64,000 nt of DNA from Allocatelliglobosispora scoriae (GCF_014204945.1 NZ_JACHMN010000002.1:1874503-1938502); one strand, 5' to 3'. Shown: positions 24,408 to 32,884, numbered from the stretch's first letter. Notes: a model not told the origin generated them from the sequence alone. Made by a program: numbers and translations.

Positions 24408-25307
24408 GAGTTCCTAACAGAGTCGGTTGACGTGTCGGAACGTGATGATGCAGGTGGCGAGGCTGAGGAAGGCTTCGTGGATGTCGTCTCGGCGTTCCCA
24501 GCGGATGCGTAGGCGTTTCATCCCGTGGTACCAGGCGATGGTGCGTTCGACGACCCATCGGATGGTGCCCAGGCCGGAGCCGTGGGCTTCGCCCCGGCGG
24601 GCGATGTGTGGCCGGATGCCTCTGGCGCGTACGAGTCTGCGGTATTTGTCGTGGTCGTAACCGCGGTCGGCGTACAGCTCGTCCGGACGCTGGCGCGGCC
24701 TGCCGCGCTTGCCTGGTATCGCGGGGATGGCGTCGATCAGTGGAATGAGCTGGGTGACATCGTTGCGGTTGCCGCCGCAGAGCGTGACGGCCAGGGGAAT
24801 GCCCGCGCCGTCGGTCAGGAAGTTGTGCTTGGAGCCGGGTCTGGCACGGTCGACCGGGCTCGGTCCGCTTTTGGGCCGCGGCGGGCGGCGCGCACGTGCG
24901 AGGAGTCGATGACCGCGCGAGACCAGTCCAAACGCCCGGCCTGGTGCAGTTCAGCCAGCAGCACCTCGTGCAGACGCTGCCAGACGTCGGCGTCGTTCCA
25001 TTCCGCCAGGCGCCGCCAGCAGGTCATCCCGGACCCGAACCCGAGCTCCTGCGGCAGGAACTCCCACTGAATACCGGTGTGCAGCACGAACAGGATGCCC
25101 TGCAACGCCTGGCGGTCCGACAACCGCGACCGGCCGGGGCTACGGAACCGGCGCGGCTTGACCGGCAGCAACGGCTCTATCCGCCGCCACAACTCGTCCG
25201 GCACGATCCACGGCGGCCGTTCACCCTTCCTCACCACCTGCTCAACAGGATCGAGCGACCCGAGACGCGCCCGAGCCACCCGAGTCATCCCATTGTGTTA
25301 GGAACTC
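24408..25307 (-). mobile_element. IS5-family (IS427-like) insertion sequence, 900 bp
   Basis: The element is bounded by 12-bp perfect terminal inverted repeats, GAGTTCCTAACA at 24408-24419 and its complement at 25296-25307. A TAA direct repeat lies immediately outside (24405-24407 and 25308-25310), as expected for a short target duplication. It encodes one transposase made through a -1 frameshift. It has inserted beside a copy of repeat family A, in the gap between sucB and the epimerase gene. Both ends and the DDE residues are intact, so it is probably recent or active. Confidence 0.92.
24414..25288 (-). CDS. IS5-family DDE transposase with programmed -1 frameshift
   Basis: The first frame (ATG at 25288) encodes the N-terminal DUF4096-like domain, with WIVPDELWRRIEPLLP and TGIQWEFLPQELGFGSGMT, and the first catalytic Asp in AVIDSSHVRAARRGPK. 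At the CCAAAAG run (minus strand, AAAA at 24869-24872) a -1 shift continues as SGPSPVDRARPGSKHNFLTD. The second Asp is in DELYADRGYD and the Glu in RWVVERTIAWYHGMKRL, ending RHVNRLC. The joined length is 291 aa, normal for the group. Two-frame organisation is typical of IS427-type elements and is not decay. Confidence 0.9.
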
Positions 25308-25331
25308 TAAGAGGACGCGCGACCGGCCCGG

Positions 25332-26228
25332 TCAGGGCAGGACGGCGGCGAGCGCCTCACGTACCGTCTCGTGCTGGAACGTGAAACCGGCGTTGAGCAG
25401 CACCTTCGGCAGCACCCGCTTGCTGGCGACCATGTCCGCGGCGACATCGCCCGCGACGACCTTCATCGCCAGGCCCGGGATACGCCAGAAGGTGGGCCGG
25501 TGCAGCGCCTCGCCGAGTGCCTTCGTGAACTCGGCGTTCGTCGCCGGCTGCGGCCCCACCAGATTGACGGGGCCGGCGATCTCGTCGTGCTCCAGCACGA
25601 ACCGCACCGCGTTCAGCCAGTCGACCATCGAGATCCACGGCACGTACTGGCCCCCGTTACCGATCTTGCCGCCGACCCCGAGCTTGAAGGGCAGCAGGAG
25701 CGGCTTGAGCAGCCCGCCGCCGGGGTCCAGGGGGAAACCCGTCCGCAGCATCACCGTCCGCACACCGGCCATCTCAGCCCGCCGGGCGGCCGTCTCCCAG
25801 TCGCGGGAGAGGATCGCCAGGAAGTCGTCGCCGGGCTCGGCCTCCTCGTCGACGAGGGTGTCGCCGGTGTCGCCGTAGAAGCCGACCGCCGAGGAGTTGA
25901 TCAGCACCTTGGGGCGCCGGTCGGCGGGCATCGTGGCGAGCGTCATGGCGAGCAGGCTCGTCGGCACGATCCGGGACGTACGCAGCTCACGGCGGTAGGA
26001 GTCGGTCCACCGTTTGTCGGCGACACCGACGCCGCCGAGATTGACGATGGCGTCGGCTCCGTCGAGCACCGAGGCGTCCAGGCGACCCGCTTCGGGGTCC
26101 CAGGACGCCTCGGTGGGCGTGGTGGCCGGTCGGCGTACCAACCTGGTTATCTCGTGCCCGTCGGCGCGTAAGGTGCCGACGAGCTTCGTGCCCAGAAAGC
26201 CGGAGCTACCGGCCACCACGATCCGCAT
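25332..26228 (-). CDS. TIGR01777 family NAD(P)-dependent epimerase/oxidoreductase
   Basis: This 298-aa extended SDR-like protein opens with the nucleotide-binding motif GSSGFLGTKL (about residues 8-17). It also has DAIVNLGGVGVADKRW, SSAVGFYGD and the C-terminal DUF1731 region (FWRIPGLAMKVVAGDVAADM, SKRVLPKVLLNAGFTFQH). The syntenic mycobacterial gene is Rv2216. The substrate is unknown. CACAAT 6 nt before the ATG could be its -10. The IS element separates it from the sucB region. Confidence 0.9.
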   Translation of the reverse strand: MRIVVAGSSGFLGTKLVGTLRADGHEITRLVRRPATTPTEASWDPEAGRLDASVLDGADAIVNLGGVGVADKRWTDSYRRELRTSRIVPTSLLAMTLATMPADRRPKVLINSSAVGFYGDTGDTLVDEEAEPGDDFLAILSRDWETAARRAEMAGVRTVMLRTGFPLDPGGGLLKPLLLPFKLGVGGKIGNGGQYVPWISMVDWLNAVRFVLEHDEIAGPVNLVGPQPATNAEFTKALGEALHRPTFWRIPGLAMKVVAGDVAADMVASKRVLPKVLLNAGFTFQHETVREALAAVLP

Positions 26229-26248
26229 GTGCCAATTGTGCGGGACTG

Positions 26249-26644
26249 CTAGCAGTCGCGAAGCTCCGGGCTCTGGTTGAGCAGTTGGCCCCGCACGGAG
26301 ATGAACTCCTGGTAGGTGGCCTCGCCGACGGCGCCGAGCCGGAACGCGGCGACGCGGTGGCAGTTCTGGAAGGCGAGTTTGACGCCGAAGTGACGCTCAA
26401 GACCGCCGCGGATCGCGTCGCTGGCGAGCGCGCGGAGCAGTTCGCCACGCTCGGCCTCCGACGGCGGCGGCACCTCGTGCTCGCCGAGGTCGGCGCCGGG
26501 ATTGGCGGCGAGGTCGGCGGCTGCGGCGGAGATCACGGTCCACGCGTAGGGCAGCGACTCGCGGACAACCCCGACGAACTCGGCGTCATCGACCTGGCCG
26601 GCCGCGGCTCGCTCCAGCAGCGCGGTGGGGACGTTCAGAGACAT
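26249..26644 (-). CDS. SCO5389 family protein
   Basis: This 131-aa protein matches the actinobacterial SCO5389 family. It starts MSLNVPTALLERAAAGQVDD, has SLPYAWTVISAAAADL, ALASDAIRGGLERHFG, LAFQNCHRVAAF and a closing VRGQLLNQSPELRDC. The two conserved cysteines and a histidine may matter, but no activity is established. A GGAGG site precedes the ATG. The upstream region holds a Zur-box-like palindrome, so zinc-dependent control is possible. Confidence 0.85.
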   Translation of the reverse strand: MSLNVPTALLERAAAGQVDDAEFVGVVRESLPYAWTVISAAAADLAANPGADLGEHEVPPPSEAERGELLRALASDAIRGGLERHFGVKLAFQNCHRVAAFRLGAVGEATYQEFISVRGQLLNQSPELRDC

Positions 26645-26682
26645 TCAATCCTCCTGGTACGGGCAAAGGTGCTTACCGGTAT

Positions 26683-26697
26683 TGAATGTCGTTTTCA
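26683..26697 (-). promoter_or_regulatory. Candidate Zur-type operator
   Basis: On the minus strand TGAAAACGACATTCA resembles actinobacterial Zur boxes (TGAAAACGATTTTCA-like, two differences as I recall the consensus). It lies 39 nt before the ATG at 26644, next to possible -10 sequences. It could also affect the divergent membrane-protein gene. Confidence 0.4.
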
Positions 26698-26730
26698 TTA
26701 AGCGAACAAGGCGCCACGCCGATCGGTTGA

Positions 26731-26736
26731 TAGGGT
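26731..26736 (+). promoter_or_regulatory. -10 box of a probable leaderless transcript
   Basis: TAGGGT lies 7 nt before the GTG at 26744. Confidence 0.5.
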
Positions 26737-26743
26737 TCACCGA

Positions 26744-28525
26744 GTGTCACCAACCCCCCAGCCACTCCCCCGCAGGCCTCGGCGCGCCGACCTGATCGTC
26801 GCCGTGATCGCCGTCGCCCTCGCGATCTGGGTCACCAGCGCCCTCTGGCTCGACCCCAACGGGCGTGCCGTCGCCGTCAACTCCGGTGACCAGGCCCTCT
26901 TCGAGTGGCTGCTCGCCTTCGGCGGGCACAGCCTCGTCGGCCTGGACAACCCGCTGCTGACCGGCCTGCTCAACGCACCCGACCAGGTCAACCTCGCGGT
27001 CAACACCTCGATCACCGTGCTGGCCTGGCTCTTCGCCCCGGTGACCTTCCTCTTCGGCCCGTCGGTGTCGTTCCTGGCGATCCTCACGCTCAACCTGGCC
27101 GGGTCGGCCTACGCGTGGTACTGGCTCTTCCAGCGCAAACTCGACATGAGCCCGGTCGCCGCCGGAGTCGCCGGGATCTTCGCCGGGTTCGCCCCGGCAC
27201 TCGTCTCGCACGCCAACTCGCACCTCAACTGGACCGCGCAGTGGCTCATCCCGCTGATCCTCGCCAACCTGATGGGCCTGCACCGCCGACCCCTCCGCCG
27301 AGGCATCCTGCTCGGCCTGCTCGTCGGGGTGACCTTCTCCATCGCCGCGGAGGCGCTCTTCTTCACCGCGCTCGCCTGGGCGGTCTTCCTGCTCGTGTGG
27401 GTCCCGGCCCGGCGTGACCGGCTCGGCGCGGTGGTCAAGCCCTATCTCAAAGGGCTCGGCATCACCGCGATCGTCGCCGGGATCCTCCTCGCCTACCCGC
27501 TCTACCTGCACTTCGCCGGTCCGCAGCGTTATGAGGGGACCGGGTTCGACCACCGGATCCACAGCGAGGACGTGGCCGCCTACGGCTCGTTCCCGAAGCT
27601 CTCCCTCGCCGGGGCGCTCGGCCTCAACAGCGATCTTGCGCCCAACCCGACCGAGGAGAACTCCTTCTTCGGCCTGCCGCTGCTGCTCGTCGCGATCGCC
27701 TGCCTGATCCTCCTCTGGCGGCTGCGCCCGGAGCGCCGGGCCACCCTGCGGGCGCTCGCCGTCACCGGCGGAGTCTTCGCGCTGCTCTCCTTCGGTCCGC
27801 GGATCAAATTCGCCGGAACCTCGATCGACATCCCGCTGCCCTATGCCTTCCTGGGCAAGCTGCCGGTCTTCGACGCGGCGCTCCCCGCCCGGCTGGCGCT
27901 GGTGGTGGCGCCGATCATCGCCCTGATCCTCGCGCTCGCCCTGGACGAGCTGCCCCGGCTGCCCGCCGGCAGCCGCCGCGTGGCTCGGCCGGTGCTGATC
28001 GCCGGGCTGGTGGCGGGGCTGCTGCCGCTCTTCCCGATCCAGATCCCGGCGGTGGAGCGCCCCCGCGTGCCGCACTTCATCAGCTCCGGCGAGTGGAAGA
28101 CGGTGGTGCCGCCCGGCGGGGTGCTCGTCCCGGTCCCGCTCCCGTCGGACGTGCTCCCCGACGGGCAGCGCTGGCAGGCTTCGGCGCTGGCGGCCGACCC
28201 GACCGGCGAGGTCTTCACGGTCCCGGCCGGCTTCTTCCTCGGCCCCGGCGGCCCGGACGGACGCGGCCGCATCGGTCCGGTCCCCCGCCCGACAGCAGCC
28301 CTGTTGGAGCAGGTGGCGAACACCGGCGAGGTCCCGGTCGTCTACCCGAGCATGATCTCGGCCGCGCAGGACGACCTGGCGTACTGGCAGGCCGACGCCG
28401 TCGTCCTCCCGACCCGCCCGTTCGGCCGCGCTCCCATCCACACCGAGGCGTTGCTGGAGACGATGACGAAGCTGCTCGGCGCCCCGCAGCGCCGCGACGA
28501 CGTCTGGGTGTGGCAGGTCTCATGA
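26744..28525 (+). CDS. Polytopic membrane protein, glycosyltransferase-like (GT-C type)
   Basis: This 593-aa protein has about ten or more hydrophobic helices and a C-terminal soluble part of about 130 residues after [16 protein letters not shown] luminal loop after the first helix carries [17 protein letters not shown], with an acidic residue where GT-C enzymes place their catalytic Asp. A further loop reads [15 protein letters not shown]. This layout fits membrane glycosyltransferases that use polyprenyl-phosphate sugars, but no specific family signature is certain. It is monocistronic and leaderless. Confidence 0.65.
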   Translation: MSPTPQPLPRRPRRADLIVAVIAVALAIWVTSALWLDPNGRAVAVNSGDQALFEWLLAFGGHSLVGLDNPLLTGLLNAPDQVNLAVNTSITVLAWLFAPVTFLFGPSVSFLAILTLNLAGSAYAWYWLFQRKLDMSPVAAGVAGIFAGFAPALVSHANSHLNWTAQWLIPLILANLMGLHRRPLRRGILLGLLVGVTFSIAAEALFFTALAWAVFLLVWVPARRDRLGAVVKPYLKGLGITAIVAGILLAYPLYLHFAGPQRYEGTGFDHRIHSEDVAAYGSFPKLSLAGALGLNSDLAPNPTEENSFFGLPLLLVAIACLILLWRLRPERRATLRALAVTGGVFALLSFGPRIKFAGTSIDIPLPYAFLGKLPVFDAALPARLALVVAPIIALILALALDELPRLPAGSRRVARPVLIAGLVAGLLPLFPIQIPAVERPRVPHFISSGEWKTVVPPGGVLVPVPLPSDVLPDGQRWQASALAADPTGEVFTVPAGFFLGPGGPDGRGRIGPVPRPTAALLEQVANTGEVPVVYPSMISAAQDDLAYWQADAVVLPTRPFGRAPIHTEALLETMTKLLGAPQRRDDVWVWQVS

Positions 28526-28552
28526 TCGCTGCCGCAGGTGCGCGGTCCTCAG

Positions 28553-28580
28553 CACCAACTCTTGAAGAGTTGCGGCGATC
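28553..28580 (+). repeat. Repeat family A, copy 4
   Basis: The core CAACTCTTGAAGAGTTG at 28556-28572 is exact and is followed by CGGCGATCG. It lies between the membrane protein and lipB, about 70 bp upstream of the lipB -10 box. Confidence 0.8.
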
Positions 28581-28640
28581 GTGGCCTTACTCGGAGGTGC
28601 GGGTGATGTGCCGCACAGTGGCCGGGTGCCGGGGGCGGAT

Positions 28641-28646
28641 TACTGT
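28641..28646 (+). promoter_or_regulatory. -10 box of a probable leaderless transcript
   Basis: TACTGT lies 7 nt before the lipB ATG at 28654. A GAGGAG in the same stretch could alternatively be a ribosome site. Confidence 0.45.
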
Positions 28647-28653
28647 GAGGAGC

Positions 28654-29337
28654 ATGAGCAGCGCCGCCACCGAGGTCGCGAGCCTCGCCGCCGGGACCGA
28701 TCCGCTTCGCATCGTCCGGGTGGGCACGATCGACTATCAGACCGCGTGGGACGAGCAGCGCAGGCTGCACCAGGCCGTCGTCGACGGGGTCGAGCCCGAC
28801 ACGCTGCTGCTGCTGGAGCACCCGAGCGTCTACACTGCGGGCAAGCTGACCGAAGCGTGGGAGCGTCCCGTCGACGGGACGCCGGTCGTCGATGTCGATC
28901 GCGGCGGCAAGATCACCTGGCACGGTCCCGGCCAGCTCGTCGGCTACCCGATCCTCACGCTGCCGACGATTCGCGGCGGGCTCGCCGACGTGGTCGCGCA
29001 CGTGCGTCGGGCCGAGCAGATGCTCATCGACGTCTGCGCCGAGGTCGGGCTCGCCGCCGAGCGGGTCAAGGGCCGCTCCGGTGTCTGGGTCCGCGCCGAC
29101 GAGCGCGGGCCGGACCGCAAGGTCGCCGCGATCGGCATCCGGGTGGCGCGGGGCGTCAGCCTGCACGGATTCGCCATCAACTGCGATCCCGACCTGACCT
29201 ACTTCGACCGGATCGTGCCCTGCGGCATCAAGGACGCGTCGGTCACGTCCCTCTCCGCGGAGCTGGGCCGAGACGTCACCGTCGACGAGCTCCTCCCGAT
29301 CGTCGAGCGCCACGCCCCGACTCTCCTCGCGGTCTAG
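28654..29337 (+). CDS. lipB: Octanoyl-[ACP]:protein N-octanoyltransferase
   Basis: This 227-aa enzyme transfers octanoate from acyl carrier protein to lipoyl domains, the first step of endogenous lipoate synthesis. Typical segments are [32 protein letters not shown] and, near the end, [20 protein letters not shown] followed by [10 protein letters not shown]. The last holds the catalytic Cys and Lys. Its partner lipA lies downstream, but the two are separated by the divergently oriented aspS2. The lipoyl acceptor SucB is encoded 4.5 kb upstream. Confidence 0.95.
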   Translation: MSSAATEVASLAAGTDPLRIVRVGTIDYQTAWDEQRRLHQAVVDGVEPDTLLLLEHPSVYTAGKLTEAWERPVDGTPVVDVDRGGKITWHGPGQLVGYPILTLPTIRGGLADVVAHVRRAEQMLIDVCAEVGLAAERVKGRSGVWVRADERGPDRKVAAIGIRVARGVSLHGFAINCDPDLTYFDRIVPCGIKDASVTSLSAELGRDVTVDELLPIVERHAPTLLAV

Positions 29338-29384
29338 CCCAACGCGGTCCAGCCAGCCCGACGGCGCGGCGTCCGCGCGCCCAC

Positions 29385-29511
29385 TTCCCTGAATTTTAAT
29401 GCTGGACACGCCGCCCAAAGTGCAACAAAAGTCAGGATCAACTCCAGCGCGAAGTTGATCCTGACTTTTGTTACCGGTTCACCTGCGTGTCCAGCATTAA
29501 AATTCAGGGGG
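29385..29511. repeat. Repeat family B, copy 2: nested long inverted repeat
   Basis: Outer arms 29386-29411 and 29485-29510 pair over 26 bp with one mismatch. Inner arms 29425-29443 and 29453-29471 pair perfectly over 19 bp. The outer arms are nearly identical to those of copy 1 at 9221-9337. The right end overlaps the aspS2 stop codon, so the element supplies the last codons of that gene. It sits between convergent genes. Confidence 0.87.
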
Positions 29512-30766
29512 TTACCCGGTGCAGGTCGCGGGGGAAGAGGGTGACCTCTCGGATGTTGGACGCGCCGACCAGGCGGGCCACGAAACGCTCCAGGCCGATC
29601 GCGAACCCGCCGTGCGGTGGCATCCCGCGCCGGAAGACCTCCAGGAAGTCCGCGTAGGGCTCGATCGCGTCGCCGCGCGCCGCGATAGCCGCGACATAGT
29701 CGTCATGGCGATGCAGCCGCTGCGCACCGCTGACCAGTTCCAAACCCCTAAAGAGCAGGTCAAACCCTCGGCTGTACGCCGACCCGCCCGGCTCCGGATG
29801 CGTGTAGAACGCCCGCTTGGCGGTCGGGTAACCCTCCACGAAGAGGAAGTCCGACCCGTGTTCGCGCAGCGCCCACTCGCCCAGGGCCCGTTCGTCGGCG
29901 GGCGCGAGGTCCAGCTCCGCCGGGTCCGCCCCGGCGATCTTGAGCGCCTCGGCGAAGTGCAGGATCGGGATCTCGGCGGGCACCGTCGGCAGGTCGAAGC
30001 CGAAGCCCTGTGCTGATGCGAGCATCCCCGCGAGGACCTCGCGCAGGACCGTCATCACGTCCCGCTGGTCCTCGATGAAGCCGAGTTCCACGTCGAGCGA
30101 CAGGAACTCCGCCAGGTGCCGGGCAGTGTCGCTGGGCTCAGCCCGGAACGCCGGCCCGACTTCGTAGACGCGCTCGAAGACGCCGACCATCGTCTGCTTG
30201 TAGAACTGCGGCGACTGGGCCAGGTAGGCCTTGCGACCGAAGTAGTCCAGCTCGAAGACGTTGGCCCCGGATTCGGTCGCCGAACCGACGATCTTCGGCG
30301 TGAAGATCTCGGTGTAACCGGCCTGGTCGAGGGTGGTGCGGAAACCGCGTACCAACGCTGCGGAGAGAGCGAAGACGGCCGTGCGGGACGGATGGCGCAG
30401 CGTGACCGCGGCATGGTCGAGCAGGGTCGGCAGCGTGGCCGCCAGCGTCGGACGGTGCAGCTCGACCGGCAGGTCGGTGACCGGCTCGCTCAGCGCGGTG
30501 ATCTCGGGTTCGGTGAGCTCGGCGCCGCCGGGTGCGGCGGCGTTCGCCACGACCAGGCCGGTGATCTGCACCACGGTCTCCTCGCCGAGGAGTTCGAGCT
30601 GAGCGCGGACGGCCGGGTCGGTGACGAGCACCTGGGCCAGCCCGGCGCGGTCGCGCAGGATCAGGAAAGCGACGGATTTGAGCAGTCTGCGGCGGTGAAT
30701 CCAGCCGGCGATCGTGACTTTCCGCCCGGCATGGGACGCCAGGGCTTCAGACAGGATGCGTTGCAT
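29504..30766 (-). CDS. aspS: Archaeal-type aspartyl-tRNA synthetase, probably Asp-tRNA(Asn)-charging
   Basis: This 420-aa class IIb synthetase is much shorter than bacterial AspRS (about 590 aa) and has the archaeal-type layout. An OB-fold anticodon domain (VTIAGWIHRRRLLKSVAFLI) is followed by the catalytic core with motif 2 FRAEPSDTARHLAEFLSLD and motif 3 GFAIGLERFVARLVG. Such actinobacterial enzymes are usually annotated as aspartate--tRNA(Asn) ligase, with a normal AspRS elsewhere; that second gene is not in the window. It is preceded by a T-box leader. The last codons lie in repeat B. Confidence 0.88.
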   Translation of the reverse strand: MQRILSEALASHAGRKVTIAGWIHRRRLLKSVAFLILRDRAGLAQVLVTDPAVRAQLELLGEETVVQITGLVVANAAAPGGAELTEPEITALSEPVTDLPVELHRPTLAATLPTLLDHAAVTLRHPSRTAVFALSAALVRGFRTTLDQAGYTEIFTPKIVGSATESGANVFELDYFGRKAYLAQSPQFYKQTMVGVFERVYEVGPAFRAEPSDTARHLAEFLSLDVELGFIEDQRDVMTVLREVLAGMLASAQGFGFDLPTVPAEIPILHFAEALKIAGADPAELDLAPADERALGEWALREHGSDFLFVEGYPTAKRAFYTHPEPGGSAYSRGFDLLFRGLELVSGAQRLHRHDDYVAAIAARGDAIEPYADFLEVFRRGMPPHGGFAIGLERFVARLVGASNIREVTLFPRDLHRVTP

Positions 30767-30935
30767 GGGTGGTCCTCCTCGTCTCGCGCAACGCGATCCC
30801 CAGGAGGTGTGGGCGAATGGGTCCCTCGCGGTGCCACCACACCTTTATCCCGCCCGGAGGCGGGACCTCTTCGACCAGTGTGACGGAGGTCAATCCGGTG
30901 GGGTTCTAATGGCACAAGCCCTCTTCCCCACGGCT
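30767..30935 (-). promoter_or_regulatory. Translational T-box leader of aspS
   Basis: The leader contains the conserved T-box stretch AAGGTGTGGTGGCACCGCGA (minus strand, + 30824-30845). It follows a GC hairpin equivalent to stem III (CCCGCC/GGCGGG) and a GACCTC/GAGGTC stem. Upstream, GTGGGG (30926-30931) pairs with CCCCAC (30898-30903) as a short stem I. After the T-box, CACCTCCTGG can mask the GAGGAGG ribosome site just before the ATG. I see no T-run, so control is probably at translation, as in other actinobacteria. The specifier codon is not resolved. Confidence 0.8.
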
Positions 30936-31051
30936 CTGAGCTGGTCCGCCCGGTCGTCACTCGTCGACTCAGCCCGTCATCGCCTTGTTCCGGTGACCAT
31001 AGCAAGGGTCATTCCGGTCACTCAAGTGGTTTGAGCGGGTGTCGGCACGCG

Positions 31052-31057
31052 TAGGCT
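31052..31057 (+). promoter_or_regulatory. -10 box of a probable leaderless transcript
   Basis: TAGGCT lies 7 nt before the lipA GTG at 31065. Confidence 0.55.
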
Positions 31058-31064
31058 GGCCCAC

Positions 31065-31994
31065 GTGACCATCGCCGTTCCCGAGGGCCGTCGCCTGCTG
31101 CGCATCGAGGCCCGTAACGCTGAGACACCCATCGAGCGCAAGCCCGACTGGATCAAGGTCAAGGCCAAGATGGGACCTGAATACACGCAGCTCCACGGCC
31201 TCGTGCGCCGCGAAGGCCTGCACACGGTCTGCCAGGAGGCCGGTTGCCCCAACATCTACGAGTGCTGGGAGGACCGCGAGGCGACCTTCCTCATCGGCGG
31301 CGACCAGTGCACCCGGCGCTGTGACTTCTGCCAGATCGACACCGGCAAGCCGGCCGAGTTCGACGCCGACGAGCCCCGGCGCGTCGCCGAGTCGGTCGCG
31401 ACGATGCAGCTGCGCTACGCGACGATCACCGGTGTCGCCCGCGACGACCTGCCCGACGGCGGCTCCTGGCTCTACGCCGAGACGGTTCGCCAGATCCACT
31501 CGCTCGTCGAGGGGTGCGGCGTCGAGCTGCTCATCCCCGACTTCAACGCGGTCCCCGAGCAGCTCGCCGAGGTCTTCAGCTCGCGGCCCGAGGTGCTCGC
31601 GCACAACCTGGAGACGGTGCCCCGGATCTTCAAGCGGATCCGCCCGGCGTTCCGCTACGAGCGGTCCCTCGAAGTGATCTCGGCGGCCCGTGCGGCCGGT
31701 CTCGTCACCAAGTCCAACCTGATCCTGGGCATGGGCGAGGAGCGCGCCGAGGTCTCCGAGGCCCTGCGCGACCTGCACGCCGCCGGTTGCGAGCTGATCA
31801 CCATCACGCAGTACCTGCGCCCCAGCACCCGGCACCACCCGGTCACCCGCTGGGTGAAGCCGGAGGAGTTCGTCGAGCTCCAGGCCGAGGCCGAGGAGAT
31901 CGGTTTCGCCGGTGCGCTGAGCGGTCCGCTGGTGCGCTCCTCCTACCGGGCCGGTCGTCTGTTCCAGCAGGCCATCGCTGCTCGCGCCGCCTGA
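31065..31994 (+). CDS. lipA: Lipoyl synthase
   Basis: This 309-aa radical SAM enzyme inserts two sulfur atoms into octanoyl groups on lipoyl domains. The auxiliary cluster motif is [12 protein letters not shown], the radical-SAM cluster motif is CTRRCDFC, and the essential C-terminal RSSYRAG is present. All cluster ligands are in place. The GTG start is supported by a -10 box 7 nt upstream. It works with LipB and supplies lipoate to SucB and the glycine cleavage H protein. A hairpin follows the stop. Confidence 0.97.
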   Translation: MTIAVPEGRRLLRIEARNAETPIERKPDWIKVKAKMGPEYTQLHGLVRREGLHTVCQEAGCPNIYECWEDREATFLIGGDQCTRRCDFCQIDTGKPAEFDADEPRRVAESVATMQLRYATITGVARDDLPDGGSWLYAETVRQIHSLVEGCGVELLIPDFNAVPEQLAEVFSSRPEVLAHNLETVPRIFKRIRPAFRYERSLEVISAARAAGLVTKSNLILGMGEERAEVSEALRDLHAAGCELITITQYLRPSTRHHPVTRWVKPEEFVELQAEAEEIGFAGALSGPLVRSSYRAGRLFQQAIAARAA

Positions 31995-32007
31995 TCCGCA
32001 TCACAGT

Positions 32008-32036
32008 GCCGGAAGCCTCACTCCGCTGCTTCCGGC
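32008..32036 (+). terminator. Weak hairpin after lipA
   Basis: A 9-bp stem (32008-32016 with 32028-32036) lies between the lipA stop and the -10 box of the next gene. It may end lipA transcription only partly. Confidence 0.45.
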
Positions 32037-32049
32037 TCGGCAGCACGGC

Positions 32050-32055
32050 TACACT
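32050..32055 (+). promoter_or_regulatory. -10 box of a probable leaderless transcript
   Basis: TACACT lies 8 nt before the ATG at 32064. Confidence 0.5.
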
Positions 32056-32063
32056 CTCTCCTC

Positions 32064-32768
32064 ATGGCGACGGCAAAACCCCAGGAAAAGATCAGCTTCT
32101 TCCAACGACTGAAGCAGATCGGTCAGGTCTTCACGTTCACCGCGAAGCAGGACCGCTGGTTCGTCCCGCTGGTCGTCGCTGCGGTGCTCATCCCCATCGC
32201 GCTGACCGTTCTCCTGGTCGGGCTGCTGGGGAGCTGGGTCTGGATCCCGCTGGGCATCCTGACCACGCTGCTCGCCGTGCTGATCGTGCTGAACCTGCGT
32301 TCCAACACCGCGATGATGAGCTCACTGGAGGGCCAGCCGGGTGCCGGCGCCCAGGTGCTCACCACGCTGCGGGGAGACTGGCGGTTCAAGGCCGAGCAGC
32401 CGCTCGCCTTCACCGTGCAGAACGACTTCGTGCACCTGGTGATCGGCAAGCCGGGTGTGATCCTGCTCGCCGAGGGTGAGCCGTCCCGGGTGAAGCCGCT
32501 GCTCTCCGAGCAGAAGCGCCGCCTGGGCAAGGTGATCGGCAACGCCCCGCTCTACGACATCATCGTCGGCAACGCCGAGGGCATGGTCCCGCTCCGCAAG
32601 CTCCGCACCCACCTGACGAAGCTGCCGAGGAACCTCTCCGGCAAAGAGGTGAACGCCCTGGACCGGGCGCTGACGGCCCTGACCGCCCGCCCCGCGATGC
32701 CCAAGGGCGGCATCCCCAAGGAGTTCCGCCCGCCGAAGGGCGCCCAGCGCCAAATGCGCGGCCGCTGA
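32064..32768 (+). CDS. DUF4191 domain membrane protein
   Basis: This 234-aa protein has two adjacent transmembrane helices at about residues 33-80 (WFVPLVVAAVLIPIALTVLL, then WIPLGILTTLLAVLIVLNL). A C-terminal soluble region follows with GDWRFKAEQPLAFTVQ and PLLSEQKRRLGKVIGNAPLY, matching DUF4191 (M. tuberculosis Rv2219). It follows lipA, as in mycobacteria. The function is unknown; conserved linkage suggests, but does not prove, a link to lipoylation or to glutamine synthetase downstream. The C-terminus is basic. Confidence 0.87.
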   Translation: MATAKPQEKISFFQRLKQIGQVFTFTAKQDRWFVPLVVAAVLIPIALTVLLVGLLGSWVWIPLGILTTLLAVLIVLNLRSNTAMMSSLEGQPGAGAQVLTTLRGDWRFKAEQPLAFTVQNDFVHLVIGKPGVILLAEGEPSRVKPLLSEQKRRLGKVIGNAPLYDIIVGNAEGMVPLRKLRTHLTKLPRNLSGKEVNALDRALTALTARPAMPKGGIPKEFRPPKGAQRQMRGR

Positions 32769-32803
32769 CCCCAACACCGCCCCGCCCGCCGTCCCGCCGA
32801 CCT

Positions 32804-32881
32804 AATTCGCGTTGATCAAGGGAAGACTCGCCGCATATCGGGCACCCGAGATGGTGAGTCTTCCCTTGATCAACGCGAATT
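32804..32881. repeat. Repeat family C, copy 1: 26-bp perfect inverted repeat
   Basis: Arms 32804-32829 and 32856-32881 are perfect 26-bp complements containing GTTGATCAAGGGAAGACTC, with a 26-nt loop. It lies between two convergent genes. A near-identical element with a partly conserved loop occurs at 47758-47834, also between convergent genes. It may work as a bidirectional terminator, but its dispersed conservation suggests a repeat family. Confidence 0.88.
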
Positions 32882-32884
32882 TTC

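Noticed and set aside
24414-25288. IS transposase as a broken pseudogene
   Set aside because: The frame change occurs at a slippery AAAA run at the position conserved in IS427-type elements, and the terminal repeats and DDE residues are intact.
30898-30931. Assignment of AAC as the T-box specifier
   Set aside because: AAC overlaps the pairing strand of the short stem I, so the specifier loop is not defined well enough to name the codon.
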